DNA of 31,245 nt from Pelargonium nanum. Lineage: Eukaryota > Streptophyta > Magnoliopsida > Geraniales > Geraniaceae. Below, piece after piece: positions 1-10,800 of this stretch (positions are counted from its first letter, which is position 1; each line of letters begins with the position of its first letter). The DNA lies in NCBI GenBank assembly GCA_036897485.1, contig JAYMTF010000714.1:1-31245 (forward strand), in the 5' to 3' direction. The position numbers and the translations under genes were made by a program. Below the pieces are notes generated by a model. The model made no database searches, was not told where the DNA came from, and saw only the letters and a program-made list of their open reading frames with translations.

Positions 1-456
1 AGCGTCCGAGCGTAAAACGAGCGCTCGACCTCGGAGAGAGCGTCCGGTCATGGAAGGAGTGTTCGGGCGTAAAATGAGCGCTCGGCCTCGGAGGGAGTGT
101 CCGGCCGTAAAATGAGCGCTCGGCCTCGGAGGGAGTGTCTGGCTGTAAAATGAGCGCTCGGCCGTGGAAGGAGCGTTCGGCCGTAAAATGAGCGCTTGGC
201 CGTGGAAGGAGCGTCCGACCATGGAATGAGTGTTCGGCTGCAAAATGAGCGCTCGGCCGTGGAAGGAGCGTCCGACCATGGAATGAGTGTTCGGCCGTAA
301 AATGAGTGCTCGGCCGTGGAAGGAGCGTCCGGCCATGGAATGAGTGTCCGGCCATGGAAGGAGCGTTCGGCCGTGGAGAGAGCGTCCGGCCGTAAAATGA
401 GCGTTTGGCCATGGAAGGAGTGTCCGGCCGTGGAAGGAGCGTCCGGCCATGGAAGG
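1..456. repeat. 19-bp tandem array, 24 units, open at left edge
   Basis: The sequence divides exactly into 24 consecutive 19-bp units with no insertion or deletion; consensus AGYGTYCGGCCRTRRAAKG. Two unit flavours (ending GTAAAATG or GTGGAAGG) often alternate, suggesting a 38-bp higher-order period. The array is GC-rich compared with the rest of the window and continues off the left edge. After 456 the pattern breaks up (degenerate pieces to about 560). The reading frames open across it on both strands are by-products of the repeat. Confidence 0.95.
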
Positions 457-1640
457 AGCGTCCATGGTGGCTTTGCGGAGCGCGCCGCCCATGGACGAGC
501 GTCCGTGGTAGCTTTGTGGGACATCATCCGGCTAGTGACCAGCGGTAGTCGTCCGGCCGGTAGGAGTTGGTGTGTGTAAAATATATTTTAAATGGATGGA
601 GAGTGATCCATTTGAGAAGAGAAATAAATATTAAGTGTTGGAGTTTGGTGGGAATGGTATGTGTAGTTTGGTCTCATTTATTTGGTAGAGTGGAGAAAGG
701 TGGTGGCTTGGTTGTGTTGGAGTTTGTTTTGGAGAGAGGAGAGGAAGTGGGCTCATGCGCGAAATAGGGGAGGGCTCATGCGCGAATTGGAGTGTGGAAT
801 GGAGAGGAAGGGAGGATGATGTCATGCGCGAGGAATAAAAGGGAGATGGATGTGGGGAGTGACGTCATGCGCGAATTGCATGGCTCATGCGCAGTTTTGT
901 TGTGTGTCATGCGCGAAATTGTGTTGGACAGAAAAGAAAGAGAGTGGAAAGGAGGCTGGGTTGTTCAGCATCTCATGTATTGTAGTAGGAGTGGGAGTGA
1001 GGTGGCGGCATGTGAGAGGTGAGGAGGAGAGAGGAGGGACATGTGTGGGAGATAGTGGGCCACGTGTCAGTGGCTGGTGGTGCCTTGAGCGCGTGGGACA
1101 CACGCGCTGCGTGTGTGTCTCGCGTGCTTTGGTTTTTGTTGTCGTTTTTTGCTCATTTCGAGTTCGTTTGTGATCCGATTGGACTTCCGTTCGAACCGTT
1201 GTGCTCCTTGTATTTTTCTCTTCAATAGGAGTATAATTTTGAATATATTTTGAGGAGTTGAATTTCGGACCGTTTCGACGAGTTCGGACCGGTTGATCAT
1301 TTCTTTGTCTGACCAGGCGAGCCACGTGTCGCTTTATAATTGGCTGATTTGTTTCCAATTTTTTATGGTGAATCACTTATGTTTTAAAGTGACGAGTTAT
1401 GAGTTATAAAATGATGTGCTCGAGACCCTACACAAGCATCCAAACTCACATTCTAAGGTGCTTGAGACCCACTGGAAGGGAAAGATCTCGGGAAGCTTCT
1501 TTCCTGCATTCTTGGCTTCTTTATGAGTCCAAGAAAGAACTTTCAGGTGAAAGACCTTCCTCGGGATATTTATCTTTCGAGTTTTGGTCCCTTCAGTTCA
1601 TGTTTAAGGAAGTTTCCCTCCTCCGGCCTTAGCATATCAT
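457..1640. other. Non-coding, repeat-like DNA downstream of TAF2
   Basis: No gene is recognisable. The stretch is G-rich on the plus strand up to about 1120, with the motif TCATGCGCGAA or close variants six times between 752 and 918, and CACGTG-type boxes near 1062 and 1324. From 1400 to 1630 short frames exist but resemble no protein I know. The make-up (tandem array followed by GC-rich leader-like DNA) could be a non-coding part of a large retroelement, but no terminal repeats, primer site or polymerase motif is visible, so the family is left open. Confidence 0.5.
752..918 (+). repeat. Dispersed TCATGCGCGAA motif, six copies
   Basis: Copies begin near 753, 776, 822, 865, 884 and 908, each CTCATGCGC or GTCATGCGC and most followed by GAA. 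Spacing is irregular (about 18-46 bp), so this is a motif cluster rather than a simple tandem array. Function unknown. Confidence 0.75.
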
Positions 1641-1827
1641 CTCATCACTTTCATTACAAATTTGCTACAACATTTTTAAAACAAAAGAAACAGTAGCAAC
1701 ACAACACTTCATTATAAAACTAAGTCAATACAAATAGTCTCCCCCACTAAAAACACTCTGCTCCGCCGGAGGTTAAAAAAATTGATATTTCATCTTCCTC
1801 GTGGAGATGAATTCGGTAAGAAAGTAC
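1640..1827 (-). other. Probable 3' untranslated region of TAF2
   Basis: After the TGA at 1830-1828 the minus strand is AT-rich with T-rich runs and AATGAA-type near-upstream elements (for example around 1649-1655 and 1709-1715), as in plant 3' UTRs. The composition changes near 1630 to the repeat-like DNA downstream. The cleavage site cannot be fixed from sequence alone. Confidence 0.4.
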
Positions 1828-4800
1828 TCACTGTGATTTATTGAGAATTCGGTTCTTTATTCTGATCTTGAACTTGGGAGCAGAGCCAGTTTCTACTACC
1901 TCAGCTCTTGTGGCTTGAGGATTGGAACCACTGGGCTCAGCTGGGTTCAACTTCACAGTTGCTGATTTCACATTAGGCTCTTCTTGTTCCAATTTTCTAT
2001 TTGGCAACACTTGGGATGGTGCTGCATTTGTTTCACTAAGTAGCTTTGCAAGTTCCTTTTCCTTCTGTTTCTTCTCCTTCTTCAACCGTTTCTTTTCCAA
2101 ATACTCGGGATCATCTTTGCGTCCTTTCCTTTTCTTTTCCTTGTCCTTCTTCTTCTCCTTGTCTTTCCTACGGTGAGGAGATGCTGCAGCAACTGGACCT
2201 ACCTCGAGACCATTCCTTGGAGCAGAGAGAGTCTGGAGACTAACGAATTTTTGTGCGTCAGCGTCTATGTTGCTGTCTTGGATGAAGTTAGGAGATGATG
2301 GATTGTCGGGTTTCGAGTATGCAAGGACTTTGCTCGACTCAGCAGTGCACTGGAGTTCTTTTTCTTTTCCAAGCTCATCACCATCACTTGCAAGTTTTGC
2401 GCTGCCAATGCTGGCAGTCATCCGAGACCCGCGATCATGATCATGATGGAAGGAGTTTACTTCCTCGTGATTGTGATTGCTGATGCTCACTGCCTCTGCC
2501 AAATTCCTGGGAGGTGCATCCACAGAAACTGAACTGCTCCCCCCGCGATCGGTTTCATTATGCCCACCTTGAGACCGTTCAACAGTTTCCACTGCTCTAC
2601 TAGTAGTAGCAGATGGTTTAATCCTAATCTTGACTGAAATCCTCCGTTCATGACTGTTGGATACAGTGTCCGCTTCCTTGGAAATCTTCCGTTCATGACT
2701 GTTGGATACATTGTCTATTTCCTTGGAAATCTTGTGTTCATTATTGTTGGGTATGTTGTCTAGTTCCTTGGAAATTATTTGTTCGTGACTGTTGGAGACG
2801 GTATCTGTTCCCTTGGAAATCTTCCGTTCAAGACTGTTACCGACAGAATCTGCACCCTTTGGGATTTCTTGGACGACCAAACCAGCATTTTCATGTTTTT
2901 CAGTGTCTACGGGATCAGGCTCTGCAGGCTTGGCTTCAGTCGCAACGCCCACAGGCTCCGATGCATTCAACTCTGTCACAATGTCCACAGGAGGTTCTGT
3001 AGGCTTTAAATCTGTAGTAAGGGTGCCAAAAATGCCTTTCGGTTCACCGCAAGTTCCCACATCACCTACAAGCAATGTTCTATCTCTCGGCACTCCATAA
3101 AGTGTTGGGGGCCTGAAAAAGGAAAAAAAAAAAAACAATGCACTGTCTCAGAGGAAAAGAATATATAAGTTTCAGTGAAGAAGAGAAGAGTATGCTATTT
3201 AATGGAAGCATTCTATGTACAGTCACATGGTTTATATGGGCCACATCTCAAGCTAGTTAACTTTAAATTGTCTCGACTTCTAGGGCTGCGTTAACTCTCC
3301 AATTGAAAAACTAAGAGAACTCGCAAGACCAGGTAAATGAAACTTCAAATGCTTATATGAATGTAGCATGGACAACTCTTCATAACAAGTATTCCAATAA
3401 GAGGCTTCAATAATAAAAGTATATGATGCATGCAATTACTTGGATTGTGTAAGGGTAGCATAGCGTATTCAATGCATTCCTACTATCCCCCAAAACATAT
3501 CCTCTTCGACTTTTCATAGAGTGCAAAGATAATACTTTCTATTTCCTTTTATAAGATGTGGCCATAATGATCTTGGGACAACCATTGTGATAAGCTATGT
3601 CTCAGTCCAATTTGATAGATAAGTTGAGTGAGCTTCCATGAGACAGAGAACCACTTCAATGTAAAATACATGCAATCATTTTGATGCTAACAACATTATT
3701 CAGTGTGAAGTCTAGGCTTTCTTGTTTTTAACTTTTTATTGATCTCACTAACTAAAAAAGGGTTGTTAGATCTTGAAACCATCCAATTAATTAAATCAAT
3801 TTATCAAAATCTAATCATTCATCAAATCTCATATCGACCCATGATTGAATGCAGCTATTGATTTGCATGCAATAATGAACAATGATACAATCATGAAGAG
3901 TTCTATTCTTATGTAGAAGGCTCAAGATGCACATCCTTTTTCTCCACAATGATTACACGGAAATATAAAATGAAATAGCACCCATTTCTATATATTCTAT
4001 CAGAGGATAATACTCCCTCCTCCGTCTCAAAATGAGTGTCATGTTAATCTTGCATATTTTTACCCAAAATGAGTGTCCTCTTACCCTTTTTAAGAAGCTA
4101 GTTATGCATGAAATACCAATAGAGTTTGTTACAACACATGTCCTTGGGGGATACAAGAGGAAATAACTTCTCTTTGATTTTCTCAAAATGGAAACCAAGA
4201 CGGACGGAGGGAGTATATTTTTTCTGTTTCTATTTATTTCACAAGATGAAAATGGTACACACCTTGCTGCAAGGACCTGTAAAATACAGTACAGGTGGTG
4301 ACGAAGAAAGATATTATTGAATGCCTCACGGCCTTCAAGGAGATGAAGCAAAGCCACAAGGGTTTGGCTTCTAATGTCATCGTTAGAATCAGATCCACCT
4401 CCTATTTGACATAGACGCATCGCATGCACAACCAGTTTCACCTGGCCTGCAATCAGAATGTGAAGTAAGTAACAATATGCCTCTATGGTACTATTAATGA
4501 AAAAGAGATGGTTCTTTTGTAAAGTAATGCAAAACCTCTCAAGTATGGCTCTTCCTCCAAATACTTGATAAATAACAACAATGTTGCATCAATGCCTTTG
4601 CAGTGGAACTCAAGATCAAGGAGGGCTCTGCTTGCTTCAATACGAACTTGCCATATAGTTTTGAAATCTCGAAAAGGTTTAATGAGTTGGAAGACACGAT
4701 CCTGCACCAAATAGCCAACATTTGTAACAATATAAAACAGTATTTCGTTTACACTGGAACCACTTCCAGGGCAGTAAAAGGTTAGTAAAACACTTACAAG

Positions 4801-7800
4801 AGGAATATATCCTGAAAGCTTTAGTGCAAGCTGTGTCAAAGTTCGGATGCAGCTAATTGTCAAGATCCCATTGTAACTAGGCATCAGCCTGGTAAGAACC
4901 ATTTTCAGATATTTTAACAATCAATTTCAAATATCATTTAATTCAATCCATTGTGTCAAAAAATATAACAAAGTCTATGCACCTGTCAAATTGCAATATC
5001 CGATCAATGTGCTTAAGGAGAGATGATAAAAGGGGAATACTCTGCCAAGAAAGCAAGAAGGTAAGTCATCAGAATAAATATGGTGGAAAAGAGAAGAAAG
5101 TATACATACCATAAATATTCTTACAATTTAAGAAAATAAAACAGTATCAAAGTAACAGCACACAGATCAAGTACAGTAACAGTGTTTGGTTCAATGAAAA
5201 TAGGAGGTATTGTTAAAAATAATAATCCCTCCGTCCCAAATTAAGTGTCCTTTCTATTTTGAGAAAAATTAAGGAAAGGTTAGTTAGTGTTGTATATCCC
5301 CTCATACACATGTGTTGTAACAAATGTACAGGATACTAACTTATTGCAGAGACACTATGGGCAAGTCATGCATAAATAACTTCCAAATTCGCACTAATCT
5401 TGAAAACATTCTGGAGTTTCCATAGGCCACCAATACAATTGACCTACAATCATCTTATACCAGGGATTATGTAATTTGTGAATTGTTCACCAGAGCCTAC
5501 AACATCATAGTCATCAAGAACAATATATAGATTTTGTTTCTCACGTGGACGGTGGAGTGACTGGATTTCATTTGAGATTTTGACTGCAACAAAATTGAAG
5601 ATCTCACAAAAATAGGTGGATTTTTGCAGGCAAAGTTGTCTCAATGAAGGTTGGATTCTGCTCATTCTCAGCACAGATTGGTGATTGGCTTCTATAAAGC
5701 CACCTTATGAGTTGATCATGCCATCAAAACATGAATTGACTTTGCAGGGTTTCATGATTAGTAATACTGGTGGGCTCGGTAAAGTTTAGTGAAGTTGTAC
5801 TGCTGCATACTTTGGTAAGCGCAGGTATGCGCTGATCTCTTTTGGCAATATTTTATGCTCCTCCACTTTTATCTTATCATCCAAACAAAGTAAAACTTTT
5901 ATTTTACATAACTTAGTTATTTCGCCATTTTATTCTCCAATATTCCTTGCTACTTACATTTTCGTAGAAAAAAAAACCCAGAATAAAAAGATTTCCAAAG
6001 AAATTTTCCACATTATCCAAGCCAATTTCAAAGATTAATTTGAGTACCTTTGGAAAATTTCTAACTACATTAATATTAAGGAAATGACTTCAATTGGTCA
6101 CCATTAAGTATTTGATTAAATATTCCACATTGAAAGAATGGGAAGCTTGTGAACACCTAATATAGTAGTTGGGACATCCACCTAATAGTGACCTGTTTGT
6201 ATTGCTTCTTGGTCCACATGCAAGACCCATTGAGTCTTGGTGGGCCTACAGGTGAGGGGAGTGTTAAAGTATCCCACATTAAAAGAATATGAAGTTTGTG
6301 ATCAATTGATATACTAATTGGGTCAGCCACATAATAGTTTAAACTTTTAGGTTCGAGTAAAGATTAACAATATTCAGCGGGAACCTAAATTCAAACCACT
6401 ATCTCTAAGAACACTACCATCATAGAAAGAAAAAGAAGTGAACATTGTAAAATGTACTTATATGACAGTTCATGTAGCGATAGCACAAAAAAAGACATCT
6501 ATATCTATTTGATCAACCATATAATAGAAGAGAATTCACATTTATTTCCTAAAACGCATAGAAGTACTAGGAGCTAAGAGAGAAACAAGGATTGAATGCC
6601 ACCACTCACATCTGAACAAATAGAATAGCCCATTTAGTAGTTTCAATTACTATTTACTACAAATGATAAAAATATTTTATGATATTTAATGAGCCAGATG
6701 AGGTAACTAAAAAAAAGGGCATTCTAGCAAATTTTCATTTATCAAGAGCAGCAAAAGTTTCTGTCAAATTGGCAGTCATTCTTCAAATGTTCATATCTCA
6801 TTCTGGTTTCAGTGAAGACACCATTAAACTCATAGAAAGGCAAGATATATGCCCTAACGCTCATGCATTACTCCTTAGATTTGATTTTGGGAACTCGTTG
6901 TCTAGTTTAGGTAGGATCGAGTTTTATATTATCACATTTCTCGGCTTGAAAACAGTTGGCCTTAATTAAATACTAGGGTCCATATATTTGGAATTTCCCA
7001 GGTCTTCCAGATACAATGGACAGATGTTTAGTAGGGTTCTCTTAGTCCCATTTTATATCTTGAGTAGTGCATGTCTACGTTTAATAATATTAGTATGTAT
7101 ATAAGGGTGATTGAAACATAACAACTATCATCCATGCAACAAGATTTCCCAGCAAATACTATTGGCCTGCATTTATTCTGATCCTATGCCAAGGGTGCTA
7201 AAGCAAGACACATCCCACTGGTGTGAAGCAGGTACTTGTTTTTCTGATTCCTAGTTTTTTTTTTTCTTTAAATGACACCAAAACCATCTAAACCCTGAAT
7301 GTCCCTGTTTTATTCCCAATTCCCAAATTCTGTGAAAACCCTGAGCACAAATAAAAAAAGAAAAGGAAAAAGAGAAATCCAATAAGGATGTAACAAGAGG
7401 TAAATTCTGGCAAGTAGAAATTGAAGTGAAGGATTAAGAAAGAATGAGGATATTAAAGATACGATCATTGCAAGAAATGAGTGAAAACAATATTCACAAA
7501 CCTGTGGCCCAAATTCAAGTTCACCAACAGACTGCAGTAGTGCAGCAAGCCAGAATACATCAGAATATGGATTCCCACTGTTATCATTGTACTGTTAAAC
7601 AACAATATTAACAATGCATTAGAAAGAGATAAACTTACATGCAGAAGTTAGTATAGGTAATCACATAACCAACAAGAAATGTCTAACTCAAAAACCATAA
7701 AAGAAAAAAGAAAGAAAAGAAAAGATACGAATGAAGGGGGATGGTACAAGTGCAAAATGAACAAACATATGAAAAGGGAAGTTAAGAGCAAGTGTAGAGA

Positions 7801-10800
7801 ATACAATGGCATATGCATACTGTTAGAGTTTGTTATAGAATAGGAAACTCTATATTTTAGGATAACGAACATTCCAATTACATCCAACATCATGAGCTAA
7901 AAAGCAATATCCCAGCCTAAATGGAATTGAAGTTACACAGGTGTACACGAAGAAGCATAACCTTTGGTTAGCCATTGTTTTAAGGTCTGAAATAACATCA
8001 GCCTCATGTCTCTCTCGACCAACATGCCTTCCATAGTAAAATAGAAATAGCCCAAATGGCAATATGCTTCCTTGAGAAGCAAGCACAAGTACGTCCACAA
8101 TCACCACTATACTAAATGATCAGCTACAAGACCTACTTTGGAGCTAAATACTAAACTATCAGATTCCAGAAGCAGAAACTTCATTATAAATCAAGTAACA
8201 TGACATCATATTTAAATATCTATGTTCCTGTTCATAAGTACATAAACAAGAGAAAAGCCACCTTCAACAGTTGTAAAACAAATTCAACTGCTTCTCTAGG
8301 GCTTTTTTTGTCTGCAGTTCTGACCATAGCTATGGCATGGGGAATGGCCTGTAATATTAAATAAGAAACAGAAAAAGGTTACAAGAGTTAATGAGTTGCT
8401 TAAATTGTAACCAAAGATAACTTAAAATTCAAAACTCCTAGGTCAAGTGCAAGTGCAACTTTCAAGGAGATCATAGACTTCAGCTTTAACAAAGCTAATA
8501 GCTGCTACAAGTAACCAAATAATACAGCAGAGAATAGACTGAGCACACATTAACCAATTCATATGGCAAAATTTGCACTTGCATTGGCATTAGTACCAGC
8601 AGGAAGATCCACATCTACAAATACAGTTTACAAACTATCTTCAAAATAATGATTCAACAAACGTAAAAGCAACAAGAGACCATCATCCCATAAAAAAGAT
8701 AGAAATAACAACTTTTAACAGACTTAAATAAGTTATAGAAGTTTAGAATAGAAGAATAATAGTGCTTTTCAGTTTACAACAGAAGCTTAAATTTTTACCA
8801 GTATTGATTCAGTAATGTTTTTTTTTCCAGTACTACATCAATAAAACTATCTTAAAGTTGCAATATCGACACTGCACCACTAACACGATCGTATCATTAA
8901 AAAAATCAACCAATTGTGGGCATATGTGGTGTTGTAGATACATGAGACACAGTGCTCAAATATGAATTGATTCTTTTCTGTTGTTTTATCAAAGTACAGA
9001 TCATCATATGTCAAAAAAATTATCATGACAGTAAAAAATAAATCTAATAATAAAAGTTGCAATATTTTTTTAACATATCAGTGTTCTTGAGAGTATAACC
9101 TTAACGTTGTCAATCTGAACTAAATTAAACTTAACTGCTACTTATGATGCATTTGTCATAAAAGATTGACCTACATAGTCATAGAATTTAACATCACAAT
9201 GTTTCATTTAAAATTTCCGTGTCGATGTAACCTGTATCGGTTCAATGTAGGGATTGTAAACTTTGAACATACTTAAATACAAGCTGAACCTTCCACCAAT
9301 GAACTTAGAATTATGGGTCGGAGGAAAATTAAGATGAAATCAGAGTAAGTTTTGGTCTAGACTCTAGACATGTGCCTCCCCACCTATAGTGGACCCGCGT
9401 GTTGATGTATTATATCGATTAAATGTGGAGATTCAAATATCTTAACAAACTAATTGAACTCTCCGCAAATTAACTTGGGCTTTGGGTTGGGGAAATTTAA
9501 CATCAAGGTTTGCTACTACATCCATCTATGAAGCACGGGTACTCCTAAGAGGAGGACCTATCGGTACCGGGTACTGGTACTCCGTGGGTACTCCTGGGTA
9601 CGTTGGGTACTTACCCAAGCGACATGAACAGTAAAAAAGAATTGGGTACGGCTCGGGTACGGTGTGGGTACGGTCAACATTACTATGGGTACTTTAAAAT
9701 TTATTTTAAATATACATAATTTAATGGCAATTATATTCTCAGCCAAGGAATATTAAGAGACTTCCTCTTCTCTATGTCATTTAAAATGTATTGTTAAAAA
9801 AAATTGAAAAGCAAAAATAATAACTTAAAATATATACTTCACTACTTCATATTCATTATAATAAATGAAGTTTCTAAATATACAAAATTCATACACTGAT
9901 ACACAACTAGTTGCCAACTTATACAACCAGTTTCTACCTTCTATTGAATGAAGTTTTATGTTTGTATCAAAAAAAAAACAAAAAAAAACAATCTGACTTC
10001 TTGTAACTTAGTCATAATTTTTTTTTAAACATGTTATACATATATTTATAAGTACCCCGCCGTACCCGTACCTAGGCTTTTAGAAAAATAGTCGTACCGG
10101 GTACTCGTACCCGTATTCGTGTTTCATGTCATCCATCATATTAAACATAAAAAGAGGGGAGAAAAGGACCCCCACCTTTCTCTTCTCCCCCAATCAATAT
10201 ATTTATTTATATTTTTAAACCTCAATACGAATAACCGGTTGACTAGCATCACCAACTAAGCTGTCACAAGAAACAATAGTAAACTAATAACTATGACACT
10301 CAATTTACAACAAATGCAATTGCCAGTTTCAAGACCATACTACCATGTTGCAACTACCTCTTTGCAATGATAGCTATCAAATCCACTTCTAACATAACCA
10401 GCAAATACAAAAACCATTGCACCACTGGCTTATCCGTGAAATAAGACAAATACAAGCCCTCAACCTCTGTATTGTCACTCCTGTAACATATGCAGACCAC
10501 TAACCTCAGGGTTGCCACAAAAGGAACAATTTGGTTTGATGCTCCAAATTATCATCTATAACTTATTTTCATAATATCCATGTTTAAGGAGGACTAGACG
10601 AGAGACAAAAAAAAAAGCTCCAATATAGAAGCAAACATTCTTTCTGAAACTACATACATTTTACAGACTATATCCCCAAAAAATGTTTCATAACCATGCC
10701 AATTTTCCTTCGGAAAGACTATCCTAGAAAAAATACATTTTACATTAAATATTTCTGATTTAGATTGGATCAAAGTCATTTGAATTCAAGACTCAGATGA

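Noticed and set aside
1-456. CRISPR-like regular repeats
   Set aside because: There are no unique spacers: the 19-bp units are directly adjacent, and this is a plant nuclear locus.
48-527. 159-codon minus-strand open frame and an overlapping plus-strand frame
   Set aside because: Both are read-throughs of the 19-bp tandem array; the peptide is a low-complexity echo of the repeat with no known domain.
885-1376. 163-codon minus-strand open frame
   Set aside because: The translation is low-complexity and T/R/P-rich, opposite a G-rich strand, with no recognisable domain or splice context.
1922-3100. Several plus-strand open frames opposite TAF2 exon 25
   Set aside because: They are shadows of the long, lysine- and serine-rich coding exon on the other strand.
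6679-6969. 96-codon plus-strand open frame in intron 20
   Set aside because: It matches no known protein, has ordinary intron composition, and lacks any promoter or splice support.
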